Of a DNA stretch of 64,000 nucleotides, positions 10,392-21,749 are shown piece by piece. Origin of the DNA: Ulota crispa (lineage: Eukaryota > Streptophyta > Bryopsida > Orthotrichales > Orthotrichaceae); NCBI GenBank assembly GCA_963920765.1, contig OY987249.1, forward strand, positions 16,278,483 to 16,342,482. The letters are read 5' to 3'. The notes beneath the pieces are model-generated. The model ran no database searches, was not told where the DNA came from, and saw only the letters and a program-made list of their open reading frames with translations. Positions within the stretch are counted from its first letter, which is position 1; each line of letters starts with the position of its first letter. Both the position numbers and the translations under genes were made by a program.

Positions 10392-13300
10392 ATGGCAGAC
10401 ACGTCTGCCTTGGGTTCTGTGCGGGCGCTCGCGGAGACACTCATCCAGATATGGCTGGACGTGCGCGCGCCCATCGTGGCGCCGCTGCTGCAATTCGCCA
10501 TCAACGTGTGCTTGGTGATGGTGACAATGCTGTTCGTGGAGAGGATTTTCATGTGCGGTGTCATGGTGTTTGTGAAGCTGCTGCGTCGTACTCCTGAGAG
10601 CGTGTACAGGTTCCAGCCCATCCGGGATGACTTGGAGTTCGGGAACTCGTCGTACCCCATGGTGCTCGTCCAGATCCCCATGTACAACGAACGAGAGGTA
10701 CGTAATGTTGCACAACACAATCCCAAATTAGTAGTAACCAAATTCAGTGTCTCCACATTCAATACCTTGGTGGGATTTAATCATCTCTTTTGGTCCTTCA
10801 CTGCTGTTTTGCTTTGAGGAGGATTATCGATCATGGATGTGTTTTTGTGTGTTTTTTTATTTTATCACAGGTGTACCAGCTCTCGATTCAAGCAGCTTGT
10901 GGACTCTCCTGGCCTGCGGACCGTATCATCATCCAAGTGCTAGATGATTCAACGGACCTCACCATCAGGGTACAGAGAAATTTTGATTATGATCACAGCA
11001 CAAGATTTCAGTTTTGGCTTTTGTCTGAAGCAAGGTTCGCTTTGTTTTGGAGTCTGGTTTCTTGAGAAGCTGAGCAAGGAAAGATTTTCGGTTGCAGGAA
11101 CTGGTGCAAATGGAAGTGCAGCGTTGGGCCAGCAAGGGCATCAACATCAAGTATGAGACCAGGTCCAACAGAAAGGGCTACAAGGCAGGCGCGTTGAAGC
11201 AAGGCATGAAGCACTCGTATGTGGCAACCTGTGAGCATGTGGCCATTTTCGATGCCGATTTCCAGCCCGAGCCAGAGTTTTTGATGCGCACCGTGCCTTT
11301 CCTGGTGCAGAACAGCCAGTTGGCTCTCGTACAAGCTCGCTGGAAGTTTGGTAAGTTGCCCACTCCTGTCAGTCCCTCCAACCAACCACTGTCAGATCTT
11401 AGTATAAATTTCACTCCATTGCCAAATCGACGTCCTCGTCTCTAGTATTCGAACTCGAATCCCCTGCTCACCGACATTGGCGCCAATAATAGCAGCTACT
11501 AACAACTGTAGCAATTGAGTCCAAAGACCGAGGACTTGAAGCAACTGGCAGCATTGGTAACGCTTCCCTGTCACTGACAAGCCTTTTCTTTTGTCTAGCG
11601 AAATAATTGAACGCAGAATCAAAGACTCAGCCTGTACCTCAAAGTACTCCGTCCATATCAACGGCGTAAACATCTCAACCGAAGATCCACGTGAATTATT
11701 GACTGTGCACCGTCGATCTTCATCTTTTTGAAACCCGATCTACCTTCGATTCCCGATTTCCTGAAAACCACTGTAGTTGACCCTGGTGTGATAACCGTGG
11801 GCCCGTTTTGCCCGCGAGTCTCCCGAAATAGCAAATCTTCTGTCTGGCCAATTTAAGTCGACTAAAAATAGTAGGAATTTACGTCACTTGAATTCCCAGA
11901 GCTTACCTGGTGACCAAGTCATCCGGTAATCTTAAAGGACACATCTGTCCCGAGCTGACGTTGGCGTTGCAGTACCGTTAAATTGGTAAGGTTTGAACGA
12001 AAACTTAATGACTGGAGGTTAATCATGCTTAGGTCGTCGGTTTAGCTCTAGATTCATTATGCTTGGTATATGCGATCGATCAGGTAGATGGCATCGATGA
12101 GTAACTGGTATATATTGACTGGTTGGCTGTACAGTGAACGGAAACGAATGCTTGATGACGAAGATGCAAGAGGTATCCTTGAATTACCACTTCTCAGTGG
12201 AGCAGAGGGTGGGATCTGCAACCTACGGATTCTTCGGATTCAATGGCACGGCAGGAGTGTGGCGCATCCGGGCCATGGAGGAAGCCGGAGGCTGGAATGA
12301 CAGGACCACCGTGGAGGACATGGACTTGGCGGTGCGTGCCAGTTTGTGCGGGTGGAAGTTCGTGTACTTGCACGATCTAGAAGTGAAGAATGAGCTCCCC
12401 AGCACATTCAATGCCCTCCGATTCCAGCAACACAGGTGGTCGTGTGGACCTGCCAATCTCTTCCGCAAAGTGCTTCCCACCATTCTCAAGAACCAGGTAC
12501 GGGATTCATTCAATCCCTACTCTTGCTGTGGTCTGTACGCATTGTTTCCCACGCCCTGCAATTTATGGTGTGTTAACATTGTCGGTGGCGCTCGGTGTGC
12601 AGAAACTGAGATTGTGGAAGCGGTTGCACATGATCTACGCCTTCTTCTTCGTTCGTAAGATCGTGGCTCACGTTGTGACATTCGTGTTTTACTGCGTGGT
12701 CATCCCTGCATCCGTGTTGGTTCCCGAAGTCGATCTGCCGTTCTGGGGCGCTGTGTATGTGCCCTCGACCATCACTCTCTTGAACGCCATCACCACGCCC
12801 AAGTCGTTGCACTTGCTGGTGTTCTGGATTCTGTTCGAGAATGTGATGTCGCTGCACCGCACCAAGGCAACCATGATTGGATTGTTCGACATTGGGAATG
12901 TGAATGAGTGGGTTGTGACTGAGAAGCTCGGGAATCTCATGAAGTACAGGTCTGCCAAGTACGGGAAGAAGTACACGTTGCAGCGCATGGCCAGCATGGC
13001 TCTTGCGAGAGGGTGGAAGATGTCCGAGAGGTGTGTGTTGCAATCCTTAACCTTAATTTTGTTTGTTTTGTTGCTGACATTTGATTTAGCATGTGAACTA
13101 ACTGTTGCTTTGTTTCATTGGGTCGCAGGCTTCACATTTTGGAGCTCTGGACTGGAGGGTTTTTGATGTTCTGTGCTGCGTATGACTTTTATTTCCAGGG
13201 CAAGAACCACTTCTTTGTGTACTTGTTCCTGCAGTCCTGTGCTTTCCTCGTCATGGGTTTTGGCTACGTAGGCACATTTGTTCCGCAGTATGCGTCGTAG
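10392..13300 (+). CDS. CSLA: Cellulose synthase-like A, glucomannan 4-beta-mannosyltransferase
   Basis: Golgi GT2 enzyme that polymerises beta-1,4-(gluco)mannan from GDP-mannose and GDP-glucose. Six exons joined by GT-AG introns: 10392-10697, 10871-10969, 11098-11350, 12135-12496, 12603-13030, 13129-13300. All phases agree and give 539 aa, the usual CSLA length. GT2 motifs are intact: QVLDDSTD (D127, D128), DAD (187-189), TVED with catalytic D281, and QQHRW (317-321). One membrane helix lies at about 28-50 and several after 350; the C-terminus GTFVP resembles other CSLAs. [17 protein letters not shown] and the short length favour CSLA over CSLC. The ATG at 10392 gives a normal N-terminus; the start is inferred from length. 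Intron 3 (784 bp) is the longest. No frameshift seen. An early-diverging CSLA/C form cannot be excluded. Confidence 0.96.
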
Positions 13301-13434
13301 ATTTATCAACCAATTTTTTCAAGCCTTGGTTGTTACAAAGGAATTTGGACCCTGTTCCTCTATTAATTAAATAATAAAATTAAATTAGTAGGCCGTGGCT
13401 CCGCCACAACCCAATCTGTATCATAAAATCGTAC

Positions 13435-13440
13435 AATAAA
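13435..13440 (+). terminator. Likely CSLA polyadenylation signal
   Basis: AATAAA 135 bp after the CSLA stop, in an A/T-rich 3' region that also holds AATAATAAAAT at about 13369. The distance is normal for a plant 3' UTR. Cleavage site not determinable. Confidence 0.55.
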
Positions 13441-13916
13441 TTCTCATTTGTATGGTGACAAATTTGATACCTCACTTGCCTTTCTCGAGTGTTGCATCTA
13501 CTATTTACAACTTGCCTGGCTGAGTTGCCATGTCTGCAAAAACTCTATGATTGCGTGGGCATGTGTGAGCTGTGTGTGGGAAACTGTGCCTATTGAAAGG
13601 CTATTGTGATTATCTTAGCAACGAGCCTGGTGTTTCGCTGGGCAGAAACGCTGTCACCTACATTGATCTTTTCAGTTGCTATGAAATTTGCTATCAATTA
13701 TGTCTCATAATCTTGTGCAGGTACTACAAGTGGATTGAGACTGGACATAACCTACTCACTTTGTAAACCGCCAAATCTTCTAAATTTTGGATTTTGATTG
13801 CGGTGCTTCTGAAGAAAAGATTTCAGTTTAGACAATTTGCAATTTCAAAATGAGTACAGCGTAGTATGTACCTTAGTGAATGATTCATGTCCCTGCAAGT
13901 CTACTAGATACCCTTA

Positions 13917-14203
13917 AATTGCGTTTAGGTTGCTTTACCAATTAGGTTACCTTACCCTGTAAAGCTGCTTCACACTTTGGTTGGCCACTTGTAGGTGCAT
14001 GCAACTCTCTACATATTAAGATTTCAGGTGGTTTATGATCGGGATGTTGCTATATTTTTTCAATAGTTCGTTATTGTTACCAGGTCTTTTAAAAATTGTT
14101 TGTTGCAGTATTTTGACAAATTACTGTAGTATCAATGAATATTTTCACACTGCAAAATGTCAAGAAATTAGAGTGGGCGTGTGGGGCAACCGAAATGCAA
14201 TAT
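13917..14203. mobile_element. MITE family A, copy 3 (inverted orientation)
   Basis: Left end TTGCGTTTAGGTTGC and right end GCAACCGAAATGCAATA are the family A termini. ATTAGGTTACCTTACC on the left corresponds to the right subterminal region of copy 1, so this copy is reversed relative to 4017-4320. Non-coding. Confidence 0.65.
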
Positions 14204-14865
14204 TTCGTGTAATAGAAATCAAAAGTTGTCACTTAGTCGTAAAATCAAGGTAGCGGATGAAGAGCAATATGAAGCTCCAAAAGATGAGTCATGACGGATC
14301 AAGTCAAGGCATTTCTAGTAAATTCTTCTAATCAATGATTTCTCGGCGTACTACACCCCTTAGATATTTGTAAGCATCGTCCACCAGGCTCTCTGCGAAA
14401 CTTTCAAATGCAAATCACTAGATTGATCAAACTGATTTCTAGGATCAAGTTATTTGCATTTATGAATCACTGTGATTACGTTGTAAGACCAATTTTGACT
14501 GTTCTTGCTAAAACAATGACGAGAGTCGCTCGGATCCGCAACAATCATTTTTGAAGAACTCTGACATGCATAGATTTCCTGTTTCTGTGACTTCTTGAGT
14601 CAAAGCTTTTAAAGTAGACCGTTGCGTGTACCTGTAGTGAACGAGGCTAGAAGTTGAATCTCGGACACCAATATTTAGTACATCAATTGAAATTGATCAG
14701 AGTGTTCGTGTCTTTACCGCATGTGGTGTCGTTGTTGATACTTTTGAGCACTAGAGGAGTGTTTTCGTATGAAAATATTGCAGAAAAAGTGTCGGAACGA
14801 GTGTTACAATTGATATGAGACTTCCTCCAGATATGTGTTGTAACAGAAACTTATCAATAAAGATT

Positions 14866-15086
14866 CCCCGTGAAGGGCCCTTGGGCTTTGGAGATATGGT
14901 ACCAAATACGGTTGCAACTAATATTCAGAAGTTTGAATTAGCTGGAAATTAAGTGTTATAATCATATTGAAGGGTTGTATGATGGAGGGTGCATAAATTT
15001 TTTTGGATAGCCCTCATAGTAGCTCAATTATGTCTATATATACAACCGTACATATGGCGGCAAAGGGCTTTTGTGACATTCAAGGG
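14866..15086. mobile_element. CTCCTAAA-type MITE, copy 2
   Basis: GTGAAGGGCCCTTGGGCTTT at the left and CAAAGGGCTTTTGTGACATT at the right match, in reverse orientation, the element at 46801-47010. The right end is followed by TTAA (15087-15090); the left flank has no TTAA, so that end is eroded. Non-coding. Confidence 0.6.
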
Positions 15087-15090
15087 TTAA

Positions 15091-15289
15091 GGAGCTGATA
15101 TCATAGGTTACACTCGTACACCAATTCTTTATCGTTTGGCATTCAAAATAATACAATGGTGTACCGGAGTATAATTTCATAGTGGGAGCAGGAGCTGCTA
15201 TATTAGTTACATTCATATACTAGTACTTTATCATTGGATATTCACTATAATGCAATGGTGTATCGGAGTGTAACTTGATTCTGGGAGCA
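15091..15289. repeat. Tandem duplication, 100-bp unit x2
   Basis: Both units start GGAGCTG and end GGGAGCA (15091-15190, 15191-15289). They share phrases such as CAATGGTGTA(C/T)CGGAGT with roughly 20-25% divergence by eye. No open frame runs through both. Confidence 0.8.
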
Positions 15290-16479
15290 AAATCTCTTGG
15301 CACAAATATTTTCCCAAAAGTGCTACCAGGTAAATATTTCTATACAAACTATAACTTGGAACATAGCACAAAGTCCCAATTTTCAAACTCGCAACCATTC
15401 AGATTTTCAAAATTCACTGTGACATGTGAGTTTGTGTAAACCGGCCTTGGAAGTGTATTGAAACTGTTCATGAATAAGAACGCCAACTTTGAACACAAGG
15501 CATAATTACTGTTAAAGATTGACAAGGCAATCATTTTACAAACAACTATTGACTCGCATTGCTTTAAAATGCCAAGGTAACTCCTATACTTGTAGTTCTG
15601 GGAAATAATGATTCTAATCTCTCAACACCAACGAGAACAGCTCTCGAAACCCAATCCCATACACAGTACTACAGTACAGCCATAATTGAATGCAGTCGCT
15701 TCACCTCTAGACAAAACCACTTTCCTATTTCTTGAATACAAAATCAGGACAGTTGAATGAGAAAAAAAACCAGAGTATACTAAAACTGCACATTTGTTGC
15801 ATAAACATTGTAGTCATAACTTGACGAAAGACAAACCGGTCCAACTAAAGCAGTAGTCCGAACTTAAAATCCACGATTTTCAAATTTCTATCGGTACAAG
15901 TCTATACAGAAGTGTGCAGAACATGGAAATCTTTGCAGTGACCATTACTTCCACGACTCTCTCTCTGCTCCTAAAAGTGTTACGAAACACGAGAAACCCA
16001 TGAATTCAGTACATAAATATAAACAGAGGCCTTTGACGAACTTCGTACACTTGCATCAACCACGTAGCGCCAATCAGGTTTATTGAAAGTCAACTAGCCT
16101 GTTTAGTGCTTGCACATGCAAGTTAACTACTGCTGAATTACGCTTTTAAGTTAGCTCGTTGTTGGAACATAGTTGGTACAAGCGGATCTAGCACTGAAAC
16201 CATTGTATAGACACAATCAGTTCACTTTTCCAAAACCAGGGAGTGAAATTAATTGGTGGGAAAGAAGGGGACTTTCTCTCCAAGTTAGCCAGAAATAGTA
16301 CCAATTTGCAAATAACTCCAGTTTAACTAATTGGCACTACTTAGTTGGTGAAAGCAGGCCCAATAAGGTTGTTATGGTGACATCCTGCACCTTCTCTGAG
16401 TGATCTGACGCTATATCAGCAAGATAGAAAGGCCACCGCGCACACATTGTATATGTGACCAAAAAGATGGTTACTTCTA
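15290..16479. other. Intergenic DNA, less AT-rich
   Basis: No repeat or gene recognised. Composition is more balanced than the surrounding DNA. Nothing in it pairs with another part of the window. Confidence 0.4.
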
Positions 16480-16485
16480 TTTATT
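16480..16485 (-). terminator. Possible polyadenylation signal on the minus strand
   Basis: AATAAA on the minus strand, about 250 bp downstream of the TGA that ends the candidate terminal exon at 16738. Supports that exon only weakly. Confidence 0.25.
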
Positions 16486-16737
16486 AATGTCTCGTCACAG
16501 CGACTATTACCAGCTCTCATTCAGCAGGCATAAAGTGTCATACTAAGACACTCGCGCTCATATGGAGAAACCCTCAAATGGTACAAAGCATCACAGAATT
16601 CTGGAAGTTGAAGATTGCAGAATCTTGAGCGGTTGATAGAAACGAGGAAGGAGAGACGAGTAGATATTTGAGCACGAACCATAAATTCCATCCGTGTCAC
16701 AGCAGCTGTTATATTTTTGGATGAAGTGGATTCGACT

Positions 16738-16848
16738 TCAATCCTCCACAGCCCTCATGGTACCTGCCACATCCCAATGTGAACGAACATCAGCGATTGG
16801 GGTAGAAGGCCTTATTGTGGCCACAATCAGAGGTTTTCTATCACATGG
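16738..16848 (-). CDS. Candidate terminal exon, unknown protein
   Basis: I do not recognise the product. On the minus strand a splice-acceptor-like TTCCAACAG is followed by an open frame encoding PLIVATIRPSTPIADV, SHWDVAGTM and ending RAVED then TGA. A minus-strand AATAAA lies about 250 bp beyond. Telo-boxes upstream on the same strand (17851-17879) precede a short ATG-GCA-GCC frame at about 17815 that could be a first exon, with MITE B2 in the intervening intron. No exon chain could be built between them, so this may be chance. No known domain, no membrane segment. Confidence 0.2.
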   Translation of the reverse strand, partial: PCDRKPLIVATIRPSTPIADVRSHWDVAGTMRAVED

Positions 16849-17210
16849 CTGTTGGAATGATTCAAATTTTTCCACATGTAGGCAAATGTGAGAGATGACA
16901 ATAGTATTGCTGCTATTGCACATTCTTCTTGTTCAACAAGTATGAAATTGTTACGATTATATACTCGAAGTGCGGTCATCTGGTAAACCAGAAATGCCAC
17001 AAAACCTCCCAAAAACTAGCAAAAAGTGCATCCGTAGTACTCATCTGAAGAAATTTCTGTTCTTGCCCCAAATTACTAGACTGACACCAAGGGCCTCCTT
17101 GGTATAAGTCTGATCCTCCCCATCCATCATATTGATATCAATCTAGTTGGTTTCCAAAACATCAAAAATGCCCCTCACACATCCACTATGGCCACAATAC
17201 TTAATAAAAA

Positions 17211-17532
17211 GGGAAAATTTCATGGATACCCCTGACGTTTGCAGTATGTTCATAGATACCCCCGCTTTTTCAGAAATTACACAAACACCCTTGGACCATA
17301 ATTTTTAGGCATATATTTGTTGTGCTCGTACTTCCTTCATGACCAATGTTGAAGAAGGGAATGCATTGAAACAAAAAGGAAGCAACGTGCGCACAAAGGA
17401 AGAAGGGAAATGGCATGCACAACAAAACAAACGCCTAATTTTTTTGGTCCAAGGGTATATGTGATATTTCTGAAAAAGCAGGGGTATCTATGAAAATATT
17501 GCAAACTTCAGGGGTATCCATGAAATTTTCCC
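17211..17532. mobile_element. Mutator-like MITE family B, copy 2
   Basis: Starts GGGAAAATTTCATGGATA and ends TATCCATGAAATTTTCCC. Flanked by the perfect 9-bp duplication TAATAAAAA (17202-17210 and 17533-17541). Arms of about 110 bp match closely. The core holds CTTCCTTCATGACCAATGTT, also present in copy 1. Confidence 0.9.
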
Positions 17533-17850
17533 TAATAAAAACTAGCGTGATGGCAAGGCCCTATTGTGAACACATTCTTTGCAAAAAAGCTACTATTGTA
17601 TGGCCTGTACCTTAGCTCTTTTAAGAAATCTAAGGGGAAAATAACACTAGAGCTATCTCACAAGAAGTCCTTGAAGTCACTGCAATTATAATCTTGAGAT
17701 TAGCATGATTCTTGCGAAATCAAGAAGAAAACAAAAGTCGCCTATACAGTTTCAAGGTTCCTGTAGAGCTTCTCTAGGAAATGCAAACAAAGTAATGTGG
17801 CGTTTAGGGCTGCCATCGCCTCAACACCTCTCCAGAAACTTTGATAAAAT

Positions 17851-17879
17851 TTTAGGGTTTGCGAATACGCTAGGGTTTC
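17851..17879 (-). promoter_or_regulatory. Two telo-boxes, minus strand
   Basis: The minus strand reads AAACCCTA at both ends of this stretch. Telo-boxes mark promoters and leaders of growth-regulated plant genes. They lie just 3' of the small membrane-protein gene, so they either belong to its 3' region or to an unidentified gene further along the minus strand. Confidence 0.35.
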
Positions 17880-17935
17880 ACAGCCAGTGTTTACATGAAA
17901 TGCAAAAAGTCGAGCAAACACAATGAAATGCGTTT

Positions 17936-18298
17936 TTAATTACCAATGTAGCGCTTGTTGTTCGCAGATTGAACCTCCAACAACTTCTTATCTAGGTCCT
18001 CTTGCAACCGAACTTCCCACTTCGCCACGGCATTCCCAAAGCCCGCTCCCAATCCAATCGCAAGCAAGTGCTCCCATGGATCTGTCACATCCATCCCCCA
18101 AAAGCGACATTGACTTACAGAAACACCACAAAAAGCTCAAAAAATGCAACAAAAGCTTGAACATGATCAATTCATGCTAAGGATCAAAATATGAACTCGA
18201 AACTCACGTCGCATAAGTGGGAGCTTCCGCACGCCGTTGGAGTAGAACTGGCAGCTCAAGCCCATTATTGCGCCCACCATTGTTGCAGTGGCCACCAT
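17936..18298 (-). CDS. Small membrane protein, probable mitochondrial complex I accessory subunit
   Basis: Two exons on the minus strand: 18298-18208 and 18081-17936, with donor CGAC|GTGAGT and acceptor GTGACAG|ATCC. The join creates a His codon, giving KLPLMRHPWEHL, and a 78-aa product. The N-terminus (MVATATMVGAIMG) and LLAIGLGAGFGNAVAKW are hydrophobic or Gly/Ala-rich, followed by a charged RLQEDLDKKLLE tail ending NNKRY. This order (YSN..RKLP.MRHPWEH, then KWE..L.EDLDK) matches a short plant family I recall from mitochondrial complex I; that assignment is from memory and unverified. The start sits in GCGACCATGG, a good plant context; upstream in-frame codons run into a minisatellite and are not credible. 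A telo-box lies about 110 bp upstream, typical of such housekeeping genes. No catalytic residues expected. Confidence 0.8.
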
Positions 18299-18409
18299 GG
18301 TCGCTAATCTTTGTAAGAACGAAGACCGGAAATGACGAATGGTTGTGAGCTGAAGCTCGTCGAGCTCTAAATTGACCAACAGCACCTCACAAACGAGTGC
18401 TCGAAAAAC

Positions 18410-18418
18410 AAACCCTAA
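18410..18418 (-). promoter_or_regulatory. Telo-box upstream of the small membrane-protein gene
   Basis: The plus strand reads AAACCCTAA (minus TTAGGGTTT), about 110 bp before the ATG at 18298. Telo-boxes near the transcription start are common in plant ribosomal-protein and mitochondrial-protein genes. Orientation is not critical for the motif. Confidence 0.5.
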
Positions 18419-18465
18419 TCGGACCCAGGGCTCTCTTCGTCGCAGAAGAATTGGATGAAATATAG

Positions 18466-18732
18466 ATGGATGAGCTGTTGTTGGATGAGTTGGAGATGGA
18501 TGCGTTGGAGGTGGATGAGTTAGAGATGGATGAGTTAGAGATGGATGAGTTGGAGATGGATGGGTTGGAGATGGATGAGTTGGAATTGGATGAATTGGAG
18601 GTGGATGAGTTGGAGATGGATGAGTTGGAGATAGATGAGTTGGAGATGGATGAGTTGGAGATAGATGAGTTGGAGATGGATGAGTTGGAGATGGATGAGT
18701 TGGAGATCGATGAGTTGGAGATGGATGATTTG
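18466..18732. repeat. 15-bp minisatellite, about 18 units
   Basis: The unit GAGATGGATGAGTTG repeats with single-base variants (GAGGTGGAT, GAGATAGAT, GAATTGGAT). Because 15 is divisible by three, several frames stay open: MDELE on the plus strand, SPTHP and IHLQL on the minus strand. These frames are artefacts. The array lies about 170-430 bp upstream of the minus-strand gene, in its likely promoter. Confidence 0.95.
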
Positions 18733-18812
18733 TAGGTGGATGAAAGGAAAATCGTCTATGTACAATAAAATCTGTCGGGCTTGTTTGCATTACTTAATTT
18801 AACTATTTATTA

Positions 18813-19138
18813 AAGGGAGCGACTAGGTGGACACTCACCAATTGCTACGTGGACATCTCCATAGCCAAATTTATTAAATTTGAGATTATTATTATGTTAA
18901 AGTATGAAATAAAATCAAAGCAATATTTTAGTGTACATCTGCGTCTACAAGCATTGCAAACATGCAAATTTTTTGTCTCATTTGTGACACAGTTAGGAGC
19001 TAAATCAATTGCTCCCTTGATTTATTGTTTGACTCTTGACCGTGTCACAAATGAGGCAAATTTGTTGTATGTTTGCAACGCTTGTAAAAGCAGATTTATG
19101 CTTGTAGCAACTAGAGGTGCCCGCCTAGTCGCTCCCTT
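18813..19138. mobile_element. Foldback element, AAGGGAGCGACTAGG ends
   Basis: A perfect 15-bp terminal inverted repeat, with near-complementary arms continuing inward: TCTCATTTGTGACAC on the left pairs with GTGTCACAAATGAGG on the right. It is a 326-bp hairpin-forming MITE with no clear target duplication. It starts 81 bp past the minisatellite. Confidence 0.75.
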
Positions 19139-19505
19139 ATCAAATTGGGAACAAATAGAATGCAATCCTCTCTAATATCACATGCATTTCTTAGGGAATG
19201 GATGTGCTCAGGTTCAAAGTCACTTTCCGGTTTCTCTAAAAAAGCATATAGGTCACTTTGGCACAAATGATATTATTTGGAAGTGAGTCAAAATATTAAA
19301 GATTCTAGTTTTGAAATTTGTTTACATCTTTTTATATAAAAATACATAGTCAATTTGGAAATTTCTGGATCTACTTATAGAAACACACGCATCTTCAATA
19401 TAACACTTAAAACTACATTTAATCAAACTTTCTCAGATCAAGAATTTTTATAACAGCAGAAAGAAACCCGTAATTGTGTAATTTGGACTGATGGTTTTAA
19501 GTTAA

Positions 19506-20224
19506 CGCTTAAAGGACCACTTGTCTCTACGCGGACATATGGGATTTTGGGCATTTACTTATGGCTAAATTACTTTGTGTGATTTTTTGAAATTTTTATG
19601 GAAGATGGGGAATTCAAAGATCTGCATGGGCATTTGATTTTTCCCTCTGTCCGACATTTATTGAAGAAGTTAAAAATGAGTTTATGAGAATTTTTGTTTT
19701 GCAGGCAGCCCAAAAACTTCTTTAAAATTTACACTTTTTTAAACAAAAATTTGAGGTTAGTTCTTTAGACTTATGTATATGTGGGAAGTTTTGAATCATT
19801 CAATTCTAATTGATGAGATAAAAGTTATGAGAAGTTCTAGTTTGCATGCAAGCATAGTTTTAAGACTTTCCACACCTACCCGCAAACTAAAATTTCTCAT
19901 AAATTTTATCTCATCACTTAGAATTGCCAATGATTCAAAGCTTTCCACATATAAGTAAGTCTAAAGAACTAACCTAAAAAAATTATTTAAAAAAATTGTA
20001 ATTTTAAAGAAGTTTTTGGGTTGCCTACTGAACACAAATTCTTATAAATTCATTTTTAACTTCTTCAATAAATGTCGGACAGAGGGAAAAATCAGATGCC
20101 CACACAGATCTTTGAATTCTCCACCTTCCATAAAAGTTTCAAAAAATTACACAAAGTAGTTTAGCCATAAGTACATGCCCAAAATCCCATTTGTCGCCCG
20201 CAGGGACAAGTGGTCCTTTAGGGG
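19506..20224. mobile_element. TTAA-flanked palindromic element, D1
   Basis: Flanked by TTAA on both sides (19502-19505, 20225-20228). Ends are CGCTTAAAGGACCACTTG and, complemented, CCCCTAAAGGACCACTTG. The arms match to near the centre at about 19850, including CACAAAGTA and GCCCAAAAACTTCTTTAAA. TTAA duplication and CCC ends recall piggyBac elements; no transposase is present. Confidence 0.8.
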
Positions 20225-20504
20225 TTAACCCTTAAACGCGTACCATTACAGTACTGTGGTAATGCCCACCTTGTAAGATTTCTCCTCAAAGTTGCAAACG
20301 TCAACAATGTATGTTCCCCTCATGAAAATTACAAAAAAGGCAGCATGGGACCTAACACTAAGCCTTTGAATCTTCTCACAATTTTGGTTACCTAAAAATA
20401 TGAGTATATTTGGCGGGGTTGTCTTCTATCATCCATGATGGACCATGTTTATGGTCACTTCTAAAAAAGAATCATATGAAAACAACTTAGTAAGTTGTAT
20501 TCAA

Positions 20505-20596
20505 TCAACATGGAGTTGTCAGTTATATATAGAGTGTATTTGGACTTTGAGTTGGTCCAGATACACTCCGTATATAATTGACAACTCCATATTGAT
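20505..20596. repeat. Short hairpin, 40-bp arms
   Basis: TCAACATGGAGTTGTCAG pairs with CTCCATATTGA and its neighbours on the other side of a loop of about 12 nt; roughly five mismatches in 40 bp. Size and pairing resemble a miRNA precursor or a minimal MITE. Expression unknown. Confidence 0.6.
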
Positions 20597-20670
20597 CAAA
20601 TATGGGGTTTTACATTCTGTGCTACAAAGGGTTTTTTTTAAGATAGCAGACAAAAAATAGGGAAGGGCTA

Positions 20671-21035
20671 GCAACCCAAAAACTTCTTTAAAACTTGCAT
20701 TTAAAATAAATATAAAATACGAGATATGTTCTTCAGACTTATATATAGGTGGGGAGCTTTAAATCATTCAATTTTGATTGATGAGATGAAAGTTAGAAGA
20801 AATTTAGTTTGCAGGTAGGTATGGTTTCTCTCACAACCACACCTACCCGCAACTGAAAACTTCTCATAATTTTCATCTCATTAATCAAAATTGAATAATT
20901 CAAAACTCCCCACATATATGTAAGTCTAAATAACCTATCTTGCATTTTATTTTAGAAAAATGAAATTTTTAAAGAAGTTTTTAGGTTGCCCGCTCTCCCT
21001 GGTTTTCTATAAATTCATTTCTAACTTCTTCAATA
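20671..21035. mobile_element. TTAA-type palindromic element, D2, truncated
   Basis: Contains only the central part of the D1 palindrome, from CAACCCAAAAACTTCTTTAA to its complement and a short tail. Outer regions and TTAA ends are missing on both sides. Divergent arms suggest an old copy. Confidence 0.65.
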
Positions 21036-21396
21036 GGTTAACCCAATATCTCACAAGAAATCAAGTTGTTGTATTAGCAACAACTCATGTAGCATTTTGT
21101 TTCTTGAATATCCATGAAGTTTAACTTTAGGGTTGTTTTTTCAAAACAAATACATATATTACACTCATAAGTTTTGAAGAAAAACGAAATAACTATACAA
21201 CAAATCTTAATTTACAACTTTTGTTTAGATTCCTTTTAAAATTTGGAATTATTTGTACTGAAATGTCAATAGTGCTAGCAAAAAAATTATCTATACTTTT
21301 GTAAAATTGAGCCATAATCATTATCCCTTCATTTTAGAATATATCCATTAAAGTAGATTTTAGTAATTAAATTGTTTAACTACTAATATTAATATT

Positions 21397-21435
21397 AATA
21401 TATATGTATATATATAAATATATAAATACATATAA

Positions 21436-21497
<62 letters not shown>
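21397..21497. repeat. AT-dinucleotide microsatellite
   Basis: Long TA/AT run with interspersed TATAAATACA. The open frame made of Ile-Tyr repeats across it is an artefact. Confidence 0.9.
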
Positions 21498-21499
<2 letters not shown>

Positions 21500-21749
21500 T
21501 ATGCAATGTGTATATACATGTATTTGGGTAAAATGTGATTACTAAAATGGAAGAAATGATTAATTGATCATCTATTCTAGAGGACAATTTTTGTTATTAT
21601 TTTTAGAATGTCCATGAGTTTGACTATCCCAATCTTGTGAATTGTGTAATTAATTGATCTTTTTTATTTCAAAAAAAAGTATGAACATTCCTTTCAATAT
21701 TTGATAGTAATCAATAATTGAACAAGGTTATTTTCCTTTACTGTCTTAA

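Noticed and set aside
9728..10718. Long frames (171 codons plus strand, 226 codons minus strand) before and over CSLA exon 1
   Set aside because: Open only because the promoter is GC-rich; low-complexity peptides, no family signature, and the minus frame overlaps the true CSLA exon.
18167..18790. 207-codon minus-strand frame rich in SPTHP repeats
   Set aside because: The N-terminal half is the 15-bp minisatellite read in one of several open frames. The real gene starts at 18298 inside it and splices out at 18208.
21360..21587. Ile-Tyr repeat frame
   Set aside because: Translation of an AT microsatellite.
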